A DNA stretch of 64,000 nucleotides from Lentzea kentuckyensis (GTDB taxonomy: Bacteria; Actinomycetota; Actinomycetes; Mycobacteriales; Pseudonocardiaceae), in contig NZ_MUYM01000028.1 in NCBI RefSeq assembly GCF_002150765.1, positions 68,815 through 132,814 of the forward strand. Reading direction: 5' to 3'. The notes under the pieces are model-generated. The model made no database searches and was not told the DNA's origin. It worked only from the letters and a program-made list of their open reading frames with translations. Below are positions 49,322-57,805 of the stretch, one piece after another; position 1 is the first letter of the stretch; the number at the start of each line of letters is the position of its first letter. A program made the translations under genes and the position numbers.

Positions 49322-52132
49322 ATGCACCAACGGGGAATGCCCGCAGCTTCGACCGAAGGATTACTCGACCGCGACGACGACCTCGGTCAGATCGACCGTG
49401 CCCTCGCACGGGCACTGACCGGCGATGGTCAGGTCCTGCTGATCGAAGGTGCGCCCGGCATCGGGAAGACGACCTTGCTCGCGGAGCTGCGCAGACGAGC
49501 CCGCGCCGAGGGAACGACCGTGCTGGCCGCCCGAGGTGGCGAGCTGGAGCGCGATTTCGGGTTCGGGATCGTCCGCCAACTGCTCGAGGCACAGGTGGCC
49601 GGTGCCGCCGAGGACGAACGCGATCGGCTGCTGGCCGGTGCGGCCCGCCTGGCGGCCCCCGTGTTCACCGCGACCGATGTGCAGGAGAACAGCGGCGACG
49701 TCACCTACGCGACACTGCACGGGCTGTACTGGCTGGTCGCGAACCTGGCGGAGCAAGCGCCGCTGGTGCTCTCCGTGGACGACGCACAGTGGGCTGACGC
49801 GCCGTCTCTGCGCTTCCTCAACCACCTCGCGCACCGGCTCGACGGCCTACCGGTGATCATCGCGCTGACCGCCAGGTCGGGAATCGCGGCGCACCGCGAG
49901 GACCTGCGGTCGCTGGCGATGGAGGCAGCGATCACGATTCTGCCGCAGCCGCTGAGCGAAGCGGCGGTCGGTCACCTGGTCCAGGCCGGTCTCGGTGCCG
50001 ACGCACCGGCCGCGCTGCGGCTGGCCTGCCGGGAGGCAACGGGTGGGAACCCGTTCCTGCTCGCGGAGCTGCTCAGGGAACTTCGCCGAGGTGCGGATCC
50101 CGATCCGGCGGTCGTTCCGCACCTCGCACCGGAGCGGATCGCGGCCTCGGTGCTCCTCCGCGTCAGCCGGCTGCACCCGGCTGCACCGGCGCTCACCCGC
50201 GCGGTCGCGGTGCTCGGTCCACACGCGACACTGGCCAACTGCTGTCGGCTGGCTGCGCTGGATCCCGCGTTGGCGCGATCACTGGTCGACCCGCTCGCTG
50301 TCCTCGGCGTGCTGGAAGCCGGCGACCCGCTCCAGTTCATTCACCCGATCGTCCGCACGGCCATCTACGACGACGTACCACCCGCGGAACGCTCGGTGTT
50401 GCACGCTGCGGCAGCGCGGCTGCTGGCCGATCTCTACGCCGATCCGGAAACGATCGCGGTACACCTGCTGAGCACCCATCCCGCGGGGGATCCGGCAGTG
50501 GTCAAGGTTCTGCTCGAAGCGGCTCGCCGGACTGTGTCCAGCGGCGCGCCGGACACCGCCGCGGCGCTCCTGCGCCGAGCGATCGCGGAGCCTCCGTCCG
50601 ATGACGATCGGCCTGAGGTCGTGCTCGGACTGGCGCGCGTCGAAGACGAGCTGAACTCGGCCGAGGCTCCGCGTCTTTTCCTGCTCGCGGCCGAGGACGC
50701 GGCCGACCCCGTGGTCCGCGCCCGCGCGATGATCGGCTTCGCCTGGGCGGTGCATCCGGATGCGGCCCGCCTGCGTCCCCATCTGGATTCGTGCCAGGAC
50801 GCCGCGTTGGCGGTACGTGCCCAGGACAGGGAGATCGCGCTCGAACTGGAGGCGGCCAGGCTCGGCGCGTTGCTGTTCAGCAGTGATCTTCCGGTGTCTT
50901 TCGAAGACGAGGTCGAGCGCTTCCGCGACCTGCCTGGACGCACGGCGGCCGAATGCCTGCTGCTGTCCTTCGTCGCCCGCAAGGCACTGGCCGGGCGGCA
51001 CGTCGCCGAGGCGGTCGCGTTCGCCCGCCGGGCAGCCGCGCATCCGACGCTCACGAGTCACGCCGGACACCCGCTGTGGCGGACGAACATCATCTTCACG
51101 CTGATGGCAGACGAGCAGTACGACCTCGCCGAGCAAATCCTGTCCCAGGCGTTGCTCAACGCCGAGCGCTCCGGCTCGCCGCAGTGGTTCGGCAGAATCA
51201 CGTGGTTGCGCGCCTTCATCCGGCACCGGCGCGGCGATCTGCGTGGTGCCGAAGCCGATGCCCGCCTGGTGATCGAACGGCAGCGTCCGACCTACCAGAT
51301 CAACTCCTGCGTTCCCGTGGCGCAAGTCCTCCTCGACCAGGGACGGACCGAGGAATGCGCGATCATGCTGGCCGAACGCGGGCTCGACGGACATTCGGCG
51401 CACGACATGCCATCGGTCTGGTTGCTGACGATCACCGGGCAGTTGAAAGCCGCCTTGGGTGATCTCGACGGAGCCCGTACGGACCTCGAGAAAGCGCTGG
51501 ACCGCACCCAGCGCTTCCGGAACCGGCTGCCCAACGAACACGACATCCGCGTCGCGCTGGTTTGCGTTCTGCACGCCCTCGGCGACAGCGACGCCGCAGC
51601 CACCGTGGCTCACAACGCACTTGAAGCCGCCATCGCCACTGGTGTTCGACGAGCCGTGGGCGGGGCGCTGCGTGTGTCCGGCCTGGTTCACGGTGGCATG
51701 GAAGGGTTGGAGCAGCTCCGCCAGGCCGTCGAGATCCTCGCCGAGTCGCCGTCGCTGCTGTGGCGGGCCGAGGCGCTGGTGGACTACGGAGCCGCCCTGC
51801 GCCGCCACGGACAGCGCACCGCGGCCCGCGACCCCCTGCGCGAAGGCATGGACCTGGCGCACCGCTGCGGCGCGGCACCGCTGACCGAACGCGCCGCTGA
51901 CGAACTGCGTGCCGCGGGCGCCCGGCCTCGGCGGATGACCGAGGCCGGGGCCGACGCCCTCACTCCGAGCGAACGCCGTGTCGCCGAGCTCGCCGCCGCG
52001 GGCAAGACCAACAAGGACATCGCGCAGTCCCTCTTCGTCACCCTGCGCACGGTCGAAATGCACCTCTCCAACGCCTACACCAAGCTCGGCATCGACTCCC
52101 GGCGAGGCCTCACGGGCGCACTCGCCCGCTGA
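49322..52132 (+). CDS. LAL-type LuxR family transcriptional regulator
   Basis: 936 residues from the ATG at 49322. It has an AAA-type ATPase N-terminus with Walker A GAPGIGKT (43-50) and Walker B-like LVLSVDDAQWADAPSL. A long middle of TPR-like helices follows, then the C-terminal LuxR helix-turn-helix: LTPSERRVAELAAAGKTNKD, IAQSLFVTLRTVEMHLSNAY and TKLGI. This is the large ATP-binding (MalT/LAL) class, which activates transcription on ligand binding. The gene is divergent from a methyltransferase gene. Confidence 0.92.
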   Translation: MHQRGMPAASTEGLLDRDDDLGQIDRALARALTGDGQVLLIEGAPGIGKTTLLAELRRRARAEGTTVLAARGGELERDFGFGIVRQLLEAQVAGAAEDERDRLLAGAARLAAPVFTATDVQENSGDVTYATLHGLYWLVANLAEQAPLVLSVDDAQWADAPSLRFLNHLAHRLDGLPVIIALTARSGIAAHREDLRSLAMEAAITILPQPLSEAAVGHLVQAGLGADAPAALRLACREATGGNPFLLAELLRELRRGADPDPAVVPHLAPERIAASVLLRVSRLHPAAPALTRAVAVLGPHATLANCCRLAALDPALARSLVDPLAVLGVLEAGDPLQFIHPIVRTAIYDDVPPAERSVLHAAAARLLADLYADPETIAVHLLSTHPAGDPAVVKVLLEAARRTVSSGAPDTAAALLRRAIAEPPSDDDRPEVVLGLARVEDELNSAEAPRLFLLAAEDAADPVVRARAMIGFAWAVHPDAARLRPHLDSCQDAALAVRAQDREIALELEAARLGALLFSSDLPVSFEDEVERFRDLPGRTAAECLLLSFVARKALAGRHVAEAVAFARRAAAHPTLTSHAGHPLWRTNIIFTLMADEQYDLAEQILSQALLNAERSGSPQWFGRITWLRAFIRHRRGDLRGAEADARLVIERQRPTYQINSCVPVAQVLLDQGRTEECAIMLAERGLDGHSAHDMPSVWLLTITGQLKAALGDLDGARTDLEKALDRTQRFRNRLPNEHDIRVALVCVLHALGDSDAAATVAHNALEAAIATGVRRAVGGALRVSGLVHGGMEGLEQLRQAVEILAESPSLLWRAEALVDYGAALRRHGQRTAARDPLREGMDLAHRCGAAPLTERAADELRAAGARPRRMTEAGADALTPSERRVAELAAAGKTNKDIAQSLFVTLRTVEMHLSNAYTKLGIDSRRGLTGALAR

Positions 52133-52200
52133 AACCCTTCGGTCGGTGCTTCGGTCCGGCCCCGTCGTGTGCGGTTCCCCGCGCGCGGAACGTGGCGGCC

Positions 52201-54321
52201 ATGAACAGAGCGCTGATCGTTGTGGTCGTCGCGGGCGTCACGTCGATGGCGCTGGTCGCGCCGGCGTCCGCCGATGCGTACGACACCAAGCTCGTCAGCG
52301 CGGCTCCCGGTGGCATCGCCGGTGACGGGAGCTCGCGCGACGCCTCGTTCTCGGCCGACGGCAAGTTCGTCGCGTTCGCCTCGGACGCGGACAACCTCAG
52401 CGACTCGGACGACAACGCGCACACCAACGTCTTCGTCCGCGACCTGGTGAACGGAAGGATGATCCTGGTCAGTGGCGCGGAGGGCAACGCGGGCAATCCG
52501 TCCATCTCCGCCGACGGACGCCGCGTCGTCTTCACGTCTGAAGACACCGATACCTGCACCAACGAAGTGGGTGAGATCGCGGCGTGCGTCAACGTGTTCG
52601 TGCGTGATGTCGTCGATGGCACGACCACGCTCGTCAGCCGGGCATCGAACGGTGACCCCGCGGACGGGACCTCCGCCGCTGCCGCGATCTCCCCGGACGG
52701 GCAGCAGGTGGTGTTCTACTCGGTCGCCGCGAACCTCAGCGACTCCGATCAGGACAGCTGCGGCACCTGGCCGTACGAGGTTCCATGCACCAAGGTGTTC
52801 GTGCGCGACCTGGCGGCCGGCACCACCACGTACCTGATGGACGGCTGGGCCACCTCGTGCGGGCCCGCGATCTCGCCGGACGGAGGCTACGCCGCCGTCG
52901 AGTCGGGCCGCGCCATCGCGAGGGTGAACCTGCGGGACCGCACCCAGACCTGGGTGAGCCTGCGCGACGACGGCTCCTGGATCTCTCCCGCGTCCTGCCC
53001 GGCGATCTCACGGGACGGCCGCCGGGTCGCCTTCGCCGGCATCGAGCGCTCGGGTGACATCGCTTGCGTCTCTCTGCCTGACGGGTGCAACAACGGCGAC
53101 GAGGTCTACGTCCGCGATGTGCAGGCAGGCACGACGAAGTGGGTGAGTCAGCACGCCCCGTTCCCGTCCTTCGGCCACAAAGCCTCGAATGACCCGTCCA
53201 TCTCCGCCGACGGACGCTTCGTCGCCTTCGACACCGCGAACCCGAACCTCACCGCCGCTGGTGCCGGCGCGTACGTGATCGACCTGACGACCAGTGCGCT
53301 GACCTTCGTCTCGCAGGGCGATGATCCGTCGCTCTCGGCGGACGGGTCGGTGGTGGCCTTCGACGCCGAGCTCCCCGGCTACGCGGTCCGCAACGTCTTC
53401 GCCCACGTGTGGGTCTCGGGTAGCCCGTCCGGTGCGGACCTGTCGTTGACGCTCACCGCCTCGAACACCTCACCCGCGGTCGGTCAGAACGTGACCTACA
53501 CGGTGACGGTGACCAACGCCGGCCCGAACGCCGCCACCGGTGTGAAGGTGGGAGGGAACGGTCCGTGGTGGGGTTCGAACCTGGTCTCGGCGACACCGTC
53601 CGAGGGTTCGCACGACTCGGTCACCGGGCTCTGGACGGTCGGCACGATCCCCGCGGGCGCCGGCGCGACCCTTCAAACCGTCGTCAGAACCAATGCCGGC
53701 ACGAACACCTACTACGCAACGGTGAACACGTCTGATCAGCCCGACCCGGACTCCACCCCCGGCAACTACAACCCGGCGGAGGACGACCAGGCGTCTGTCA
53801 CGATCACGGCGGCGGCGAACTGTGCGGCGGTCACGACCGCCGCTACTGGTGACAGCTGGGTCGGCCAGAACGAACCCACCACCACCCACGGCACGGATGC
53901 CACGCTGCGAGCACGCAGCAAGGCCAATGCCAACGCGCGCACCCTGGTCCGCTTCCCGCTCCCGGCGATTCCGGCCGGCTGCCAGGTGTCCGGCGCGAAG
54001 CTGCGCCTCTACAGCTCGGCCGCCGCAACGGGCCGAACGCTCTACCTCAACCGGCTCGCCGCACCGTTCACGGAATCCAGCGTCACCTGGAACAACCAGC
54101 CGGCCGTGACCGGAACATCCGCCAGTGCGTCCTCCCGCGCCGGTTGGGTCGAGTGGAACGCGACCGACCAGGTCGAGGCGATGTACGGCGGAAGCAACCA
54201 CGGCTTCCGCGTCCGAGACGCGTCCGAGAGCGCCGGCACTGCCGCCGAACAGCGCTTCACCAGCCGCGAGAACACCACCAACAGGCCCGAACTGATCGTC
54301 ACGTTCAGCCCGAGCCCGTGA
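52201..54321 (+). CDS. Secreted PD40 propeller + DUF11 + DNRLRE protein
   Basis: 706 residues from the ATG at 52201 (a GTG at 52192 is the alternative). Signal peptide 1-24. Residues about 40-400 are PD40/TolB-like blades, each with phrases such as SADGKFVAFASDADNLSD, SISADGRRVVFTSED and VFVRDL. About 405-535 is a DUF11 repeat (ADLSLTLTASNTSPAVGQNV). The final 160 residues are a DNRLRE-type module (TLVRFPLPAIP, SVTWNNQPAV, VRDASESAGTAAEQRFTSRE), common at the C-terminus of secreted actinobacterial proteins. No catalytic residues are seen; a binding or wall-associated role is likely. It lies 17 bases from the secreted hydrolase gene behind it. Confidence 0.82.
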   Translation: MNRALIVVVVAGVTSMALVAPASADAYDTKLVSAAPGGIAGDGSSRDASFSADGKFVAFASDADNLSDSDDNAHTNVFVRDLVNGRMILVSGAEGNAGNPSISADGRRVVFTSEDTDTCTNEVGEIAACVNVFVRDVVDGTTTLVSRASNGDPADGTSAAAAISPDGQQVVFYSVAANLSDSDQDSCGTWPYEVPCTKVFVRDLAAGTTTYLMDGWATSCGPAISPDGGYAAVESGRAIARVNLRDRTQTWVSLRDDGSWISPASCPAISRDGRRVAFAGIERSGDIACVSLPDGCNNGDEVYVRDVQAGTTKWVSQHAPFPSFGHKASNDPSISADGRFVAFDTANPNLTAAGAGAYVIDLTTSALTFVSQGDDPSLSADGSVVAFDAELPGYAVRNVFAHVWVSGSPSGADLSLTLTASNTSPAVGQNVTYTVTVTNAGPNAATGVKVGGNGPWWGSNLVSATPSEGSHDSVTGLWTVGTIPAGAGATLQTVVRTNAGTNTYYATVNTSDQPDPDSTPGNYNPAEDDQASVTITAAANCAAVTTAATGDSWVGQNEPTTTHGTDATLRARSKANANARTLVRFPLPAIPAGCQVSGAKLRLYSSAAATGRTLYLNRLAAPFTESSVTWNNQPAVTGTSASASSRAGWVEWNATDQVEAMYGGSNHGFRVRDASESAGTAAEQRFTSRENTTNRPELIVTFSPSP

Positions 54322-54338
54322 ACCGATCGGAGAGACTC

Positions 54339-55775
54339 ATGGAACAGGCAACACGCCGTCCGCGGAAGAGGTGGTCGCTCCTCCTGTCCGTCAGCCTGGC
54401 AGCGGCTTTCGGCTCGGGCCACCTGACGGCCACCGCGTCCTCGGACGACTGGTGCGACAAGGCTCCGACGAGCGTCAGCGTCTCGGATGAATGGCTGTCG
54501 TTCACCGTTCCGGCCGGGCTGATGCCCGATCCGAAGTTCGACGGGCGTTCCGCGGAGATCCAGGTGCACCGCGTCAGTCCCGTGTACGCCCACGGCAAAT
54601 GTGCTTATGTGCTCAACCGCGCGGCAGTGCTGGTGCACGGCAGCAGAGTGTCTGGCACGCCGTCGTTCGACCTGCGGCACAACGCCCCCAACGGCGACAC
54701 GCTCAGCACACAGCGCGCGCTCGCCCAGGCGGGAATCGACACCTTCGCGCCCAGTCTGCTCGGCTACGGCCGTTCGACGCGGTTCGCCGACGGCCTCGAC
54801 GATCCCGGCAATGCGAGCCTCAGGCCCTACAACGCCGATGGCAGCTGTTCCCACACCGAGGGATGCGACCGCGCGCACCTCCCGATCTTCCCCCTGGACC
54901 AGCAGGGCACGCTCCTGCTGAACAACCCCCTCGACGGGGAGCGGAGCGCACACTCCACCGGCACCCGCTTCGCCCGGACCGACGTGTTCGTCCGCGACAT
55001 CCGCCAGGTCGTCAACTACGCCATCGCGCACGCGAAACCGTCGGACCGCAAGGTCACCCTGATCGGCTGGTCGTTCGGCGCGAACTACGTCGCCGCGACG
55101 CTGTACGCCAACCCCGCGTTCGCCAAGAAGGTCAACCGCGTCGTGTTCCACGCCTCGGGTTTCGACACTCCGACCGAGGAACTGGTCCCGCCGGACGGTT
55201 TCACGAGCTTCCCGACGAACCTCGCGACGCGGGACTCCATCGTCTCCGGCCCGACGATGCCGCCAGGACGTGCCGCGGCCTGCACCGGCCACCGCATCCC
55301 GGGAACACAGGAGCAGCTGTGGAACCAGATGATGGAGGAGGACCCGCTGGGCAGCACGTGGGGCGGAGGCACGGGCCTGCACCGCTCGCCGACGTTCTCC
55401 TTGTACGGCTGGAACTCTCGGGTCGCCTCCTCACTGACGACGCCCTCGCTGGTCATCCACGGCACCGACGACACAGTCGCGAAACCGGAGTGGGGACCCG
55501 CCATCTACAACAGCCTCGGCGCGTCCGACAAGGTGCTGGTGCAGGTGCAGTGCGGCAGCCACCTGCTGCACCTCGCGGGCTGCTCCGGCGATCGCTGCAC
55601 CCCGGAGTCGGGCACGTCGTACGGCGGTCGCCCCGGCGACCCCTGGGCAGGTCCGTATTCCACCTACCAGGCCGCACTGACGGAGTGGATCAAGAACGGC
55701 ACCTTCGACGGGGCTTCGCGCGGACACTTCGTGGTCAACGAGAGCGGCGTGGCGAATCCCGCCCGAGCAACCTGA
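54339..55775 (+). CDS. Secreted alpha/beta hydrolase
   Basis: 478 residues from the ATG at 54339 with GGAGAG upstream. Signal peptide about 1-34. The alpha/beta hydrolase core has the nucleophile Ser245 in LIGWSFGANY, the acid in VIHGTDDTVAKPEW and the His in CGSHLLHLAG. The early LVHGSR and TFAPSLLGYGRST loops form the oxyanion region. Cys pairs in the C-terminal part (CSGDRCTPE) suggest disulfides. It is probably an esterase or lipase; the substrate is unknown. It is in an operon with the PD40/DUF11/DNRLRE gene. Confidence 0.83.
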   Translation: MEQATRRPRKRWSLLLSVSLAAAFGSGHLTATASSDDWCDKAPTSVSVSDEWLSFTVPAGLMPDPKFDGRSAEIQVHRVSPVYAHGKCAYVLNRAAVLVHGSRVSGTPSFDLRHNAPNGDTLSTQRALAQAGIDTFAPSLLGYGRSTRFADGLDDPGNASLRPYNADGSCSHTEGCDRAHLPIFPLDQQGTLLLNNPLDGERSAHSTGTRFARTDVFVRDIRQVVNYAIAHAKPSDRKVTLIGWSFGANYVAATLYANPAFAKKVNRVVFHASGFDTPTEELVPPDGFTSFPTNLATRDSIVSGPTMPPGRAAACTGHRIPGTQEQLWNQMMEEDPLGSTWGGGTGLHRSPTFSLYGWNSRVASSLTTPSLVIHGTDDTVAKPEWGPAIYNSLGASDKVLVQVQCGSHLLHLAGCSGDRCTPESGTSYGGRPGDPWAGPYSTYQAALTEWIKNGTFDGASRGHFVVNESGVANPARAT

Positions 55776-55807
55776 TCCACCACCCGTCGAAGGGAAGGAA
55801 ACGAGCT

Positions 55808-56151
55808 GTGCGCAGCGACATCCGGCTGGACGCCGACAAGGACGGCTGGGTCACGATCGACGGCGCGGTGCTGAACGTGGCGGCGTCCGACGTGATCCTC
55901 GAACAGAAGGCATATCGCACGGACGAGGGCCGCAGCTCAGAACCGGGGAGCCGAGCCTGCCGCTATGTCCCAACCCGTTCGTGTACCGGCGCGCGAGCCG
56001 CCCGGACACCCTGGGCGTCGAGCTGGAGCACAACATCGATCCAGTCGTGGTCAGCGGCACCGACGGTGGCGGCGACACTGGCAGGTGTGCGTTCTACTTC
56101 CTCGTCGAACTCTTCGCAGGCAACGAAAAGGTTCTGGGCCGCCCGAAGTGA
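55808..56151 (+). pseudogene. Frameshifted small gene, family unknown
   Basis: GTG at 55808 reads MRSDIRLDADKDGWVTIDGA and VLNVAASDVILEQKAYRTDEG. The frame then goes off, while the -1 frame gives EPSLPLCPNPFVYRR, TLGVELEHNIDPVVVSGTDG and FYFLVELFAGNEKVLGRPK, stop at 56149. One missing G in the GGG run near 55928 would join the two halves into a protein of about 115 residues. A real frameshift or a sequencing error are both possible. No family is recognised. Confidence 0.6.
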
Positions 56152-56159
56152 AGCAGACA

Positions 56160-56510
56160 TCTGGCGAGGAGCTCGTGCCGGTCAGGGCTGGTTAGATCGA
56201 ACTCGGCTACCGCGACGCCGTCTGGTTCCACTTCGTGGAGGCCAGTTTCCTCGCGCAGCTCCCGGACTGCGGCCTGACGCGATGTCTCGCCCGGCTCGCG
56301 TGCTCCTCCCGGGAGTTCCCACTGCACGGCCTGGCTCGTCCTGCGGCCCACGCCAGCGAAGGTGGACGTCCAGGCGGGATCACCGGTCTCGTCCGGCCCA
56401 ACGCTGGGGGGAACACCAGCGTTGCGTTCTACGTCGTTTCCTCCAGCCAGGACGAGTTCGAGGGCTCCTGCGATGTCGGCAGGGTTCCAGTCCGGCCGCG
56501 GCACTGATGC
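56160..56510 (-). pseudogene. NUDIX hydrolase, truncated at the C-terminus
   Basis: Contains the NUDIX box GGAREPGETSRQAAVRELRE, then ETGL, after VQWELP, and continues GVAVAEFDLTSPDRHELLA. From about 56162 the sequence stops looking like a NUDIX protein and runs into the antisense of the frameshifted gene. The start is unclear; a frame without stops extends toward the DHFR-like gene. The key glutamates of the box (RExxEE) are kept but the fold is incomplete. Confidence 0.6.
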
Positions 56511-56576
56511 CAGGGGCAGTTTGGCGTACGCGTCGGTCGGTTGCTTGAGGACGCCGTCCGTTGGCAGGGTAATGGC

Positions 56577-57128
56577 ATGCGGAAACTTGTCGTCACGGAG
56601 AACATCACGCTCGACGGGATCGTTGATCTGGCCGGCGGGTGGTTCGATCCGTTGGGAGCTGAGGTCGACCAGTCCGACATCAACGAGGTGATCGCGGAAC
56701 AGCGCGCGGCAGCTGATGCCCTTCTCCTGGGTCGCAACACCTTCGAAGCCTTCCGCGAGTTCTGGCCGAAGCAGTCCGAAGATCCCACCGGCGTGTCGGA
56801 CTACCTGAACCGGGTCAGCAAGTACGTCATTGCCAATGCAATGGACGATCCGGGTTGGGATAACACGACAGTGTTGCGTGGTCCACTGCTCGACGAAGTG
56901 CAGGCTCTCAAAGATCGACCTGGTGGGGACGTCGTCGTCACCGGAAGCATTCAGTTGGTGCAGTCGCTCATTGCCGCGGACATCGTCGACGAGTACCGGC
57001 TCTTCGTGTATCCGGTGGTGATCGGTCACGGTGCACGGCTGTTCGAGTCGGCGGACATCCGCCTGGCCCTGCAGGAGACTCGGCAGTTCAAGTCGGGCGT
57101 GGTGTTGTTGCGCTATGCGAGCGCCTAG
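56577..57128 (+). CDS. Dihydrofolate-reductase-like (RibD C-terminal domain) protein
   Basis: 183 residues from the ATG at 56577. The start RKLVVTENITLDGIVDLAGG and the blocks ALLLGRNTFEAFREFWP, VVVTGSIQLVQSLIAADIVDEYRLFVYP (written here as VVVTGSIQLVQSL and VDEYRLFVYPVVIGHG) are the RibD_C family of small actinobacterial NADPH reductases. A reductase reaction on a pteridine or other small molecule is likely; the substrate is unknown. It is the only intact gene in a patch of broken ones. Confidence 0.88.
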   Translation: MRKLVVTENITLDGIVDLAGGWFDPLGAEVDQSDINEVIAEQRAAADALLLGRNTFEAFREFWPKQSEDPTGVSDYLNRVSKYVIANAMDDPGWDNTTVLRGPLLDEVQALKDRPGGDVVVTGSIQLVQSLIAADIVDEYRLFVYPVVIGHGARLFESADIRLALQETRQFKSGVVLLRYASA

Positions 57129-57189
57129 CCCGAGTTTTGACCTCCGAGCGGCTGGACGAGACCCTGTTTGATCATGAGTGACGTCTGTT

Positions 57190-57557
57190 CGAACAGACGT
57201 TGGGCAGGACCGTCCCCAGCCTGTCGAGCGCGTGCTCCCTCTTCGCCGTTCTGCCGAGACCTCCACCCGCGGACACCCCGATCAGGGACCTGGACACGTT
57301 GCTGGCAGAGCTCAAAGGTTCGCGAGCACGGCTACGCCACCTCCGACGAGGAGCTGGACCGAGGGGTGGTTGCCGCATCGATCCCGGTGTACAACTTCAC
57401 GTCCCGGGTCGTCGCCGCGCTCAACGTCTCCGCACCGAACGAGCGGATCGGCGTGCAGCTCGACAAGCTGGGCCGGATTGTGGCGTCCGCCGTCGCTCAC
57501 CCAGAGGCCATCATGACGACGCCAGCCTTGTTCGCCTGGCCGAGGGCACCGCGCTGA
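57190..57557 (+). pseudogene. IclR family regulator, degenerate C-terminal domain
   Basis: First frame: LSSACSLFAVLPRPPPADTP and IRDLDTLLAELK. After a frameshift at about 57315: VREHGYATSDEELDRGVVAA, SIPVYNFTSRVVAALNVSAP and QLDKLGRIVASAV, stop at 57555. This is the effector-binding domain of IclR proteins (the GYA..DEEL..G and RVVAALNVSAP blocks). The DNA-binding N-terminus is absent. Confidence 0.65.
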
Positions 57558-57610
57558 TCTGCGGGGGAGGAGATCAGGATCAAACGTCCACTCACGCATT
57601 GAACACCTGG

Positions 57611-57781
57611 TCAGGCAGAACTCCGGCGTTCGTCACCGTCACCCTCGAGCTGCTCGAACTCCTTCACGGCCGCGGCGACCACCACGCTCACCGCGTGACC
57701 GTCTTTGTCGGTGATGCCTTTGAGGGCCTGTGCCGCGGCCTCCGCGCGCCCCCGACGAGCGTCCCGGACATCACCGGTCAA
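57611..57781 (-). CDS. Possible 56-aa ORF behind the GH95 gene
   Basis: Starting at a TTG (57781) it reads MTGDVRDARRGRAEAAAQAL, ITDKDGHAVSVVVAAAVKEF and EQLEGDGDERRSSA, stop at 57611. Codon bias is strong for this genome. It lies in the same frame as and 24 bases after the GH95 stop. It could be a small gene, or the end of a gene whose head was lost when GH95 arrived. No family is recognised. Confidence 0.35.
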   Translation of the reverse strand: MTGDVRDARRGRAEAAAQALKGITDKDGHAVSVVVAAAVKEFEQLEGDGDERRSSA

Positions 57782-57805
57782 TTCTGGCTGATCGGGCCGT
57801 TCGGG

